Source of the DNA: Priapulus caudatus
Lineage: Eukaryota; Priapulida; Priapulimorpha; Priapulimorphida; Priapulidae
Direction of reading: 5' to 3'
DNA length: 58,171 nt
NCBI RefSeq assembly: GCF_000485595.1
Contig: NW_014577124.1
Span: 190,746-248,916 of the forward strand
Translations under genes and position numbers: made by a program
Notes under the pieces: model-generated
What the model saw: only the letters and a program-made list of their open reading frames with translations
Database searches by the model: none
Told to the model about the DNA's origin: nothing
In this document: positions 18,432-31,300 of the stretch, in pieces
Layout: every line of letters starts with the position of its first letter
Position numbering within the stretch: position 1 is the stretch's first letter

Positions 18432-19682
18432 TTTATTAAAATATACATCAATTTCACACAAATACTTGTGCAGTGTCACCACAGATCAACACTACTACGT
18501 AGCCATACTCAAATTCCTGAAATCATCTCGTAATTTAATCTAGCTTGATATCTTAATTTGTAGACGGTGGGTGCATGCTGATATGTTTCATTTATGTCCC
18601 CCCCCCCCTGGTAATACACAATAGGCTATATTACCACAGGATAAAAGTCAGGTCAGCTATACATAGCATGTAGAACGGCAGCGAAAACTGGCCACATAGT
18701 TATTATGTACACATTTTTCAATCTACTAAACATAATCTGATTGCTCACAGCGATATGTATACCCTAGCAAACAACAGTTTATATATATATATATTATACA
18801 TACATTCAAATGAATTTACATAATTTACATCATTGCTGTTAGGAGTAACAAAGTATTAAAGGATGATATATGAATGGCAGGCATTATTGCATTATAATGT
18901 ATTTTAATATTGAATAATTAAGAGTAGAGCTGCCATTAGCATTGGAATTAGAATATACGGATGATCATCGTTAACGACCAGGATCCAATCAAATTACGAG
19001 TATGCGACCACCAAAGAAATGCAACTCGCAACATATTAAGCCGTATAATTCAAACATTATTATCAAAATTAATACACACTGATCAAATATGGACTAGGTT
19101 TCAAGCAAACAAAAGGGTATAAAGTAGAGTAACGATTGATTTAAAAGTTTCTGTCTAAAGAGAAACGCTACAGATAGTCAAGCTCACACGCAAAACAACT
19201 CGTACAAATTGCAGACACAACGATCACAACTTCTAATTCTTACCGAGACACACACTTCACAATTCGTATATAAAAATGTCGAGCGATGCGGTGGCACATG
19301 ATTCGTACTTAAGGGTTACACCTGCCCAGCAGGTCAAATTATTTCCAATTACATTCGACTCAGGTCTCCCAGTCACGACTCTCGGAAAACGGGTAAACCT
19401 GTGACCTCGGAGCTAACCCACGCCAATCCCAAACAGCTTACAGTAAACCGTATCGCGCTCGCGTATTTGGATTTGGCAGCAAATCGTTACGTCCTTATAT
19501 CCCCTAGGGATGACACCCTCCGTTAAACAAAAACGACCCGGAGAGCCAATTTCGCCACGCGAAAATTACGTATGTAGGAGAAGCTGGGGATTGCACATTG
19601 CGTTGCATCGGTGACTCGTTACACACAGCGATTCTACGCGTGTATACGAATTCTACGCGTTCCAAGCATCGGTGGCAAGTGC
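18432..19682 (-). terminator. Cadherin 3' UTR and poly(A) signal
   Basis: Read on the minus strand, the first canonical AATAAA after the stop codon is at 18432-18437, giving a 3' UTR of about 1.25 kb if used. The region has no other recognisable feature. Confidence 0.5.
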
Positions 19683-19790
19683 CTAGAAATAGATTGTGAG
19701 CTCAGGCTTCATCCTTGTAGCTCCCGGTGGGACGGACAGGTCAACGTTGGAGTCAAGAGGCTCCACACTCACGTTCGGATCCAACATCGT
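19683..19790 (-). CDS. Cadherin exon 27: C-terminus
   Basis: The acceptor is TTCCACAG. In phase 0 it encodes TMLDPNVSVEPLDSNVDLSV and ends ELTIYF at the stop 19683-19685. The terminal I-Y-F fits a class II PDZ ligand (hydrophobic at 0 and -2), which is an inference. Confidence 0.8.
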   Translation of the reverse strand, partial: TMLDPNVSVEPLDSNVDLSVPPGATRMKPELTIYF

Positions 19791-22700
19791 CTGTGGAAAA
19801 ATCAACACAGGAATTAAACTCTGAAGACGAGTCGTAATTTGGGAATTATATCGTTATTTTAGGCTAACCTTTATAACACAAAACTACCCTATTAGGAGGT
19901 TAAGATAAATACATGAGAAATTTCAATTCTGATTTACCCGGTTGAAAGGTTCAAATAAGCAAGAGCTGATTCATTTTTTTCATTTTAATATTAATCGTTC
20001 AAACATTTGGCCTTCACGTTTTGAAGTCGTTTGAAGGATTAACGTGTTTACACATGCCAGCAGTGCCAACGTAAAATACATCTCGAAATACACAAAATAT
20101 ATTCACATAAACAAACATGCAGCTTCGTGTAATCTGTTCCGCTTAAAAGAAACTTTCTCACACATAATATACGCGTCATGCAAAACAACAAAAGAACCAA
20201 ACAAATAGAGTTATCATCTTGACTGGGTTCTTACACTCGTGATAGGTTGGTTACCATCGTATAACAACGTATACAAAAAACAGAATGACACAATCATGGA
20301 ATACAGATTGGAGGGTGTCTCAAATTTGTCTCTATTAGGTCGGGGTCTCATGCACCACTGTAACCATGGTAACATTGTCACACATGCAGCAACTGCAACA
20401 ACATATACCAACCTGCCGTTAAGAATGGACGTGACCTTTTCCTACTCCATTTTGTTTTGGCTTTTATTATTGAAAATAAGAACACTACATCATTACCCAC
20501 CACTCATGCACAGATTACTGCATAGTACTTGTCTCTAACAAGTTCACTTTATTAAAATATATTAAAACGGTGGCTTGACTGCAGTTCGATTATCATCAAC
20601 CAGCCAGCCGACTGACTTTATAACATTATGGGGTATCATAACCTTGAATCGTATTAGGCCAACTTACTTCTCATATATTCACAACGATACATCTTCTAGA
20701 GGTTGGTTATCAAATTGGTTATCAAGGAGATGTAGATATATTTGTACATTTAGGGGGTTGAGTTCTTTTTTATTTGTTTTTATAAAAAAAATGTTTTTTT
20801 TATTAATTTACCCCTACCTCGGGCACAACGAAATCAGTATTGAACACTAAGCGGTCAGGTTATTTCCTACTACAGCCTAGACTTCTAGATCCATTATCCG
20901 TACACACTCAGTATCTTGAGATGAACTTCTCATTCTCACCTCGATCTGTGTGTCTGTCTGTGGATGTTCACCGCCCCAATCATCGACCTCCTCAGCGCCA
21001 CCTATCGTTACCCGTTTCTTGCTCCTGTTCAGGTCCGACTGAACAGAACCGTTCATCTGCCGTGACACAGAACCGTTCATCTGCCGTGACACAGAACCGT
21101 TCGCCTGTCGCGGCATTGGCGCCACCTACAGGGAAGAAAAAGAAGGAAACGCTTAGCAGACGCATTAGGCCAGGTAGAACAACAAACAGTACGAACAAAC
21201 TATGTGCAACATTACAACATTACAAATAGAATTATTTCTAATGCTATGCACTGCACAGCACACGCGACTGAAGCTAGTTTTTTTGGTTAGTGAAACTCGT
21301 GAAAGAGAATGCATGTCGTAGTACAATTCATTAATTGTTAAACAAAAGAATAAACTAAATAACTCGCTGTTGACAGAAGATCTACCACACCTGACGCATG
21401 GAAGCAAATAAACACGCCGAAAAATAGGCATACATACAACTCTCACCAACCCGTACTACGAGCACCTGTAAGGAATACAGCTCCGCACCTTAATCTTATT
21501 TCGGTCTTTGTACAACCGCTCCGTGCTGCTGGCATCCATCGGGATGTCGCTCTGATTGGACGAGCTGTCGCCATTCTCAACGTCGACGTGACGCACCTGA
21601 TTGGCAGAATCGTTTTCGTAGAACTTTATTGGCTCATTTCCCAAATCTGAAAGTGATCGGGAATCCATAAACCCTCGTTGTTGTGTTTGCCTCTAAGGTA
21701 TCTGGGAGAGATCTGACTCTCACATGCAACAGCACTCATCTATCCACAATTAACACTGCTTATCATTGTGTTTCTGTATTCTCAGGTTGGAGGCAGAACC
21801 TACCATTTGGAGCTCTCAGACCATGGTTGTCGTGTGCATACGAATATGCTTTTGGGTCAGGGTACGCTGGTGGTATACCACTATTCTCTGGAGTTGGGCT
21901 TCCTTTACTGCAATATAAAGGCATCAATCAGCAAGGGCTACAACTCTGGATGAGAAAGCAACTATCTGCCACTATTGCATATTAGGCTACATCACACAAA
22001 TACAAAACATAAGAAACGAGGTTGTTCAGAGATTGGAATAAAATGAGTTCAGAAAAACAGCTATCGAGAGAACTATAGGAGAACGAGAAAGCTTATAGAT
22101 TTGGCGAAAGTAAACCAGAACACAACTTACGACAGTGCAACAATGCAGACAAGTTTCTAATCAGAGGGAGGCAACTACGAAAGCCAGAAGAGCTACTGGA
22201 AAAAACTCTTCAACATTAGAGGCATTGTTAATTCAAATGCCTCAATACTCAAGGTAATGCCGAGAAGAATATACAACACGGTAACAGAAAGCTAAAAAAA
22301 GATTACATACGGAGTACAGAAGGGTAAAGAAACAGAGAAATATTCAAGGGCCGAAACAGGAATAGACAGAGAAACACATAGCAAATGTCAAAAACATTCT
22401 TTCCACATTAACATACTGCATGCAAACTGGAGAGAAGATGGTAGTCAAGCGTGTAAATACTCACGGTGCTACCTTTCCTCGACTAATGTGTTAGTTGAAA
22501 AATAAAATAAGAGAAAAAGAACAATATTAGTATCAGTATTACGATTATACTGCCTGACTGGTATTGTAAACAATCTATATTACAAGGGAAATTAGTTACA
22601 GTTAACAATAACAACGAGGTCTTACTTTCTGAGCAGGAACACGGAAAGCACCAGTATGGCAACAAACATGACTCCAGCTATGCAGGCTAGTATGATGATG

Positions 22701-25700
22701 ATCAGAGTCTGGCTGTTCTGCAGTCCGGTGCTTGGTGACGCAGTACCTGCAGAGTAAAAGAAGTTCAGGCCTTAAATTTGATACTAGTGACTTATCGCCA
22801 CGTAGCTCCGATAAACTGTCACGTATTGTACGGCTATTGTCTTAGACATTAGTACGTTATGATTGTATATACCACTGTATGGAAATTAGTCTCATAGCCA
22901 CGTTGGACTAATAAAGAAATTGCATCAACAATATAATACCTATCAGAATACGTGCACGTCCCCTTGATCATCCATCTAGATATTGGCATTTTGCATTTTA
23001 CTTCCACCAAAATGATGTGTTTGCATGGCTTCGATGCAGAGACGAAGGTCGCGTATGCTGGTTGCTTGTGATAATATCCTGTTCACAGATGCGCGTACGC
23101 ACGCACGCACACGTACACACATGCACGCGCACACACACATGCACACACGCACGCGCACACAAACACGCACGCACGCACGAACGCACGCACGCACGCACGC
23201 ACGCACACACACCCACACGCACGTACTCACCAGCCGCGAGTTCGGGCAGCTTGACGACGACCTGAGCGACGGAGCATCGCGTCTGCTCGGCCGACGATGA
23301 TGCGTTGATGACGACGTTGCACGCCTTGACGCTCATCTCGTATCGCGAGTTCACCAGCATGTCGGCATTGTCTCTCATCGTGATCTCTCCCGCGTTGTCG
23401 ATCTCAAAAAACCTGATTTACACGAGCCGAAATGTGAGTTGTTGGCCTTCATTACTCGTTGGACATGAGGAAGACGATACTGACAACTTCCTATTAATTC
23501 TAAAAAAACTGCATATCTAACTGTTACCAAACCTAGAAGAAGTTTAGCGTATATACTTACACCATGAACATAACTATATATTTTAGGTGGGGAATGAAAA
23601 CTACTAAGGTGAACTAGATATAAAGCTAAGATGTGAAAGCACAGAATAAGACAAAAACTCGAACAGAAACAACGTACCATAAGATTTACTTAATAAACAA
23701 AAGACTACAAGCACAAGGTTCTCTCTTGAGTGAAACCAACTCTATAGAATAGACACACGTCCATAAAAGACATTTTTGGCATTTTTCTTGAGTGGCAGTT
23801 ACACAGTGAAACCAACTTTATAGAATGGACACCTGTCTATAAAGGACAGTTTTCGCACATCTCTCGAGTGACCCCAGGTTTGACTGTATTCCCAATATCA
23901 GCATCAAAATTGCGATGGACTATTCAGGACATTTAGTAAAAGAGACAAGCACGGTTGACGTGCGCACTCACTCTTCGTGGCCAATGAGTGTGTAGACAAG
24001 GTCACGTCCAGTGGGGTCACTGGCTGTGGTCTGTCCAACCACACCACCGTTTACACGAGCAGCGTTGAATTCATAGACATCCCTCATGAAGACCGGATTT
24101 TTGTTGTTGCTGTTGACAACAGTGATCTCTATTGCAGCTGTGTCAGTCTAGAAAAAACAAACGAACAGGGCATGCACATTAGGAAGTGGTGCATGCACCT
24201 CTATCCAAACGTGTGTTACTCTAAACATATCTTCTGTGTGTGCTGGTGGTTACAGATAGTTTTGCTTGAAGACTAACATACATTTATCCCATCAGTAACT
24301 TCGGCTGTCATCTCGTAGAATCGCTGGCGGGAATGATCAAGCAGAGTCTTTGTCTTCAATAATCCCCTAAAAAGCAGTCATAACGTGATGACGTTTTCTT
24401 TACTACATACTACATTTTTACTATCATTAGTAGTTTAAATGCATTGTCCTGTGAAATACTTATCATACTCTATAACCATTCAACAGTAAATTCTACCTTA
24501 TGGGTCTAACTCTTGTGATTGTAGCATGGAATACCAGATGTTAAAATACATAATACACAGTAAAGCAATTATTTTATAGCCACGCAAATATAATGGCAGC
24601 GAGGTTAAATACGTACGTAGGTGTCATTTCAAAGTCCTTTATTTCAGAAGCATTCAATAGGTTGTACGAGAGAGCATCCTGTTCAGATAGATAAATATAG
24701 AAACGTATATCACAACTGCAGAAAACCAATATAGATAATTACAAAATTATTATTTGAAAATCGTGAGGATTGACAGCAAGGATTGGTGAGGGAAAGATTG
24801 GGCTCAACTCTCCATAATCCCATTATTTCTGTGCCATGCACACTCCAGAACAAGCAAACTACTGGTTTTAACAACCCAGTACCCCAGTATTTCATGTATT
24901 GCTGTCTGATACGTGAGATGATGCATTTCGCATGCAATAAGAATGGTGCACGATGCATGCTTTGTTACATGGCAAGCAAGTGAAATTATAGATGCTGCAG
25001 TCATATGTGGCATTTGCAGTACACACATCCATCGGATAGTAGCAACAGCATGCTCATCATGCAACATGCAGCCCTGAAGCATTCTGTAATGCACCAGCTG
25101 CAAACATTCTCAGCTGAAATCAAAAAAGAAGCTAAAGCAAAATTATCCCACAATGTAAAATAGAGAGAGCACTCGAACTCCTTCGGTTAATAGCAATCTG
25201 TGCGAATAAAAACAAAACTCAAAATCATTAGCATTCAGGCATGTCACTAGCAGTACTTCATGCCAACCAGTGAAACAAAGGCAACGAGTTCACCACTCCA
25301 CACTTCCGTACAACAAAAACCTGCTGCAAAAGAACCGCCGTAAGCCACTATGTAGGCATTAGACACAAAAGCATGCTCTGCGAACACTCACAAACTCGTG
25401 CACCACTTTATATGTACATCAAGCAGTAACACAAGTAACGCGATCAAATTCTTATTCGGCTAACAATACTACTCGCTGATACGCGCGCGGCTCTACCGCA
25501 GCGCCACCTACCCCAGCCGGAGAGTGCGCCGACACTCGCAGCACGAAGAACCCGGCAGGCAGCGTCGGCGGGAGGCCTGCGACGGCGTAGGACGCGCGTT
25601 CGAACGCGGGCGGCGTCGGCGGCAGCGCGACAGCAATGGCGGCGCGGGAGCAGCGCGGCTCCTCTCCCAGCACACTGTTTGCGGGGCCGCACGCGCTCAC

Positions 25701-28200
25701 ACTCATCTCGTAGCGAGGCAGCACGAGGTCACGCAGGTCACGCCTCGTCCACACCTCGCCGGCAGCGTTCACGGCAAAGTAACTGTGAGAAAGAGGGGAA
25801 AAACTCGATGTAAACACTAGCATGGTATGTAATTCAAACACTAATAACCTATGACGCCAGTAATGATCAACAACGAATTCATAAACTATTATAATTATTA
25901 AGTGTTCATGTAAAGATGTAATCACATGATTACGTTATCACACGAACACGTGTTCACTGATTGCTCTTACTGAATGAATACATGTATTTCTCAACGGTTT
26001 CTGCGTAAAGGATGTGCACATAACGCACATTGTAAGTGCCATCTTAAATTAAAGTGGCTGTCATCACGTTTACAGTCAAAATTTCATAGTCACAGGCACA
26101 GTTTCAGTCACAGTCACAGTTTCACAGTCACGCACAGATATCACACGTCATACGAGTCATCTTGAATTAACAGGGCCACCATCATATTCACAGTCATAGC
26201 TACAGTCACAATTTCACAGTCATGCAAAGATATCACACGTCATATGTGCCATTATCAATTAATATGGCCATCATCACATTCACAGTCACAGTCACAGTCA
26301 CAGTTTTACAGTCACACACAGATATCGCGTGTCGTACGTGTCACCATCAATTAACGTCACCATCGTCACATTCGCCGCATCTTTCACCTGTCATAGCCGA
26401 GGAGTCGGTAGGTGATGTTCGCGGTGTTCGACCCGGGCGTCTGTGCGTGCACAACGCCCAGCAGCGTGTTCGCCGTGCGATTGCAGACGAACTCGTATCG
26501 TGGCTGCGAGAACACCGGGTTGTATCGGTTGCTCGGAACCACCACCACGTTCACCGCCGCACGATCCGTCTGCGTCACAAAAATGAATCACGGATCGCGT
26601 TAATCAAATGTAAAGAAGTGACGAGCTGCAAACGAACGCTAGGCTTTGATAGAGCAACTGGTATTATTTCCCACTAAAATATTGTAGGGAAACCTTGGTT
26701 GTATGTCCCTACAACATTAGTATACGAATGGGAAAACTCTAAAACGATCCATCACCATCACCATCTATAGAACATTACTAAGTTAATCTGCTTACGATCA
26801 AGTTAATCTGTTTCGACTAACAGCATCTAGGTTTTTTTGTTTGCTTTTACGCTCATATAAGCTCATTTATCCAATTAATTATGCCGTAACAGTGATCGGT
26901 TCAACGTAAGGGGTATGAGATTGTGTTTACCTGTAATCCGTCAGTAACTTCAGCAACCAAATAGTACAAGCTCGCATCTGCAAAGCTCAGCTTCTTTTTC
27001 GTGATGAGCACTCCACTGAAATGGCAATGTGGTATGCATGAGCACATTTTGTTATCCAATTTAAATATAAATGGTTTAAACCGTGCGTGCTTCTCTCCGA
27101 TCAAAGATATTATGAGAGAAGATTCAAGGTCAAAAAAAAAGAATCGCACACAGACTGGCGAAGATAATATGATATGATATTAAACTATAAAACTGCGCTC
27201 ACTCTTTTGTCATGGAAAACTCGGCAACGTGACTCCCATTCTGTAGCTGGTAGACCAACTCATCCTGAAAACACCCATTTAAACTGTGTCAGTGTTTGCT
27301 ACACCGTTCACGCCCGCACCGTAAGAAAATGATAACGATAACAGACCACGATTCTCTATGATCGTGTTTTCACTGTAACACAGGAGTCACTTAGATAAAT
27401 GAACAGACAATAGGTTATTAGGAAAATTATATATAGTATTATATAATATATGTATATATTATTTAATATATAGTTGTACTAGGAAAATTAGGAAGCATGC
27501 GAATCGCGCGACGTAAGATCAACGCGCTATTCCCTCACCCCGGCAGGATCGGTGGCAGACACGCGCAGCACTGCTGTGCCTACCGGCGAGGTCTCCACAA
27601 CGCTCGCCGTGTAGTCGCCGCGTGAGAATGCCGGCGGCAGGTCTGGCAGCCTGACGAGCACGTCCGCTCCCGCGCACCTCCTGTCCTCGCCCAGCTCCTC
27701 GTCGCCGGCGTTGCACGCCATCACCGTCAGCACGTACTGCACGAGAACGAGATCTCGCACGCCGTCCGTGGAGTAGAGGTCGCCATTCTGGTCCACGCGA
27801 AAGTATCTGGCGTGGAAAAAACAATACATACGAATAAATACTCTGTATATAATATATATATTATTACTTATATATAAAGTACTTACGTTACTATAACTTA
27901 TATAAATAACTATATGGCTGCGCGTGCGTGTGTGTGCGTGTGCGCGCGTGTGTGTGCGTGTGCGTGCGTGTGCGCGCGTATGTGTGCGTGTGTGCGTGTG
28001 CGTGTGCGTGTGCGCGTGTGCGCGTGTATGTGTGTGTGTGTGTGCGTGCGTGTGTTCGTTTGTTTACACTGTGCGTGTTTCAGCTCGACCTTACATCAGA
28101 ATCGATCGTTTATAGTTTACTGGCGCGTAAACACGAGATTTGAACTTGAATTTGAACTTATGTTGCGTGCTTGTGTCGTAAAGAAGGTATGTGGGCGTAG

Positions 28201-28250
<50 letters not shown>

Positions 28251-28251
28251 G

Positions 28252-28307
<56 letters not shown>

Positions 28308-31300
28308 CGTGTGTGTGTTCGTCGTTCGTCGTCNNNNNNNNNNATTATCTATATTATTTATTATATTATAGTAACTAACTATAATCCTGCTATCTCAATC
28401 TCAATTTTCGTAATCCTCTAATACCCCCTCCCATCAATACATGTAGAATGTGGACCTACAGCTGATTGTCTAATAGAGTGTACTCTATCTCTGTCCCAGA
28501 AGGATCACTGGCCGACACGCTTCCTATGAAGGAGTTGTCATTCCTTGTTGCACTAAATGTGTACATGCGTTCGGAGAACACTGGATTTTTCCTGTTTGCG
28601 CTGAGCAACGTAACGACTACAGATGCATTGCTGACCTGAAATAATGCATAAAGAATTCTAGAATAATACCCCACATTAGATAGCATGCGCATCAGGTTAT
28701 CAGGTTATGTATAAGAATGGGGTTATACTATGAACACGTTTACACTATAGATGTATATATAGTAGGTATGTTCATGGTAATACATAACAAAATCAAATGG
28801 CAATTGAATAGAAATGGTAGCTAAAGCTGTGAAAAAACGACATAATAGAATAAATTATTCATTTGAATTTAACAATAACTTACATAAAGTCCATCAGACA
28901 CCTGTGCTGTGAGATTGTAGCTGTTCTGTACGGTAAAATCCAAATAGGCTGTGCTAATTAAGTAACCCCTGCAATGAAAACAGCATCAACTGTTATAATA
29001 TTCAAACATCATCGCAAAATGTTATCAACGTTTACGCACACACCCCTGCAAGTTCCTTTGTAAACATTTCCTTTGAAATTCAAACCACTCCTGTAATTCA
29101 TGTCACCAAAGACGCAAAGGGACATAATAGGGGCCATTGTGTATGCAGAGAGAAATTGCAGTTTGCAATAATGTTACTCACAACGTTGAAACTGCTGGCC
29201 AATTTCTACTACCACGCTACCGGAGCTAATCATAAACTTAAACAAGAATGCACGACTTACGTGTCGGTCATTTCAAAATCGGTGACTTGCTCGGAGTTCA
29301 GAAGCGTGTACAATAAATCATCCTGAAATTATTTTTAATTCACAACTGGTTTGATATTTGCCGCACACGTAAAAAAACAAACACCGTTGCCATTTATTGC
29401 TGCGAACGCGAGGTTATTACGATAAACATTAACAACATGGAGAAACCTAGTACTGCCGATTGAGGAAGCCAGATCTCCATAAGGTGAGGCCACGAATCGC
29501 AAGCCTCTATGTGCAGATTCACTTAATCACGGACAATGATAATAAAGAAGAACGTGTCTTTACATTGCCCTTAATTAAACATACTAATCCTTTGCAGTGC
29601 GAGGCTGGATTTATCTTGGAACCTATTTAACCCGAGCTGCAACAGACGTGACGTGCTCTACATAATCGTGTAAAAACACAAGTTGGTTAGTGTTTGTATG
29701 CAAGAAGACACACACCCGCCACTTGTTCTGAACAATCAGCAGGCAAATACGACCGACTGTGAGGACACGCAAACCTGGAATAAACGCTGAGACTATCTGT
29801 TATTTACGGTACGTAACATTTAACCCATCCCGCCATGCATTCTACACGACACGAGTGTGTGCTGGAACCTAGAATGCAGTGCGTGTGAACATGGTTGTGC
29901 TTTCGAACGTGTGCTATACGACGTGTATCAATGGTGTATATTGTTAGAACCAGACAGCAATACATGAAAACGTTTGTGCACGCGTGCAGCCTACTTACAG
30001 CTAGCAATACAGTACCCTCACCTCTTAGGCGACACAAAGAAGGATATCGGGATGAAATCGAGGATTGGCAGACACGAACAAACGATAGCATTTCTCACAT
30101 AAAAGCCGGTGATCGCGGCCACAATCAATTTCAATGGTTTGCCAAGAATACACGTATTCACCTACGCGTGCGCACCACACACCGGCTGCTCCACCAACCG
30201 AACAAAATACAGCCGGCGTAGCATGGTAGACATACCTCTGTGGCAAACTCCCCCACCCCCAGCCCTTATACATTGCACATGAAAAATAAAGCTCAAATCC
30301 TCATGCGCATGTACAACACATGCCAGACACGCTCATGCCTGCGCACAACATATAGGGGGGAAGTTTACAATGAGGGGGGAAGTTTACCATGAGGGGGAAG
30401 TTTACCAAGGGGGAAGTCTACCACAGGGGGATGTTTACCAAGGGGGAAGTCTACCACAGGGGGAAGTTTACCACAGGGGAATGTTTACCAAGGGGGAAGT
30501 CTACCACAGGGGGAAGTTTACCACAGGGGAAGTTTACCATGAGGGGGAAGTTTACCATGAGGGGGAAGTTTACCATGAGGGGGAAGTTTACCATGAGGGG
30601 GAAGTTTACCACAGGGGAATGTTTACCAAGGGGGAAGTCTACCACAGGGGGATGTTTACCACAGGGGGGAAGTCTACCACAGGGGGATGTTTACCAAGGG
30701 GGGAGTTTACTACAGGGGGGATGTTTACCAAGGGGGGAAGTTCACCACGAGGGGAAGTCTACCAATGCCACGCCGGTCGCACTCGTGGCAGAGGGAAGAG
30801 TCGGTGGCGCGGCGTGCCGACGTGAGCGGACGAACGCTTACCCCGTCGTCGTCGGCGGCGACGACGCGAAGCACGGTGCTGCCGATCGGAACGTTCTCCA
30901 TCGCGCTGACGGCGTAGAGCGCGCGGTCGAACGCCGGCGCATGGTCGTTGCTACCGGCGACGCTGACGCGCAGCGACGTCATAGCGTAGCGGTCGCTGTT
31001 GTACGCCTCCGTCGCCTTGACGAGCATCGAAAAGTGCTGCCCCCTGGCGAGCGTCTGAGCGGTCGAGACGACGCCCGTCCGCTCGTCGATCGCGAAGTAA
31101 CCGTCGGCGCCTGCAAGCACGTTCATGTGTTTCAGCGTGGACGACAGCGAGAGCACGTTCATGTGTTTCAGCGGGGACGGTGCCATGAGCGCGGTTGCGC
31201 GTTTCGGTGCGATAGTAGCATGTAAGCACGTTTACGTGCTTAGGTGTGAGGAATGCAAGTTCAACAATAGAAAACCACTGCAGACTTAATTGATAATCAA

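Noticed and set aside
21683-21985. Plus-strand frames of up to 100 codons inside a cadherin intron, including GGRTYHLELSDHGC-like sequence
   Set aside because: No family recognised, two frames look equally protein-like, and no matching exon or promoter nearby. It could be a decayed transposon fragment, but I cannot support it.
30370-31225. Plus-strand ORF of 278 codons with repeated GEVYHRGKFT-type units
   Set aside because: A translation of the G-rich minisatellite continuing antisense through cadherin exon 10; the minus-strand exon explains the open frame.
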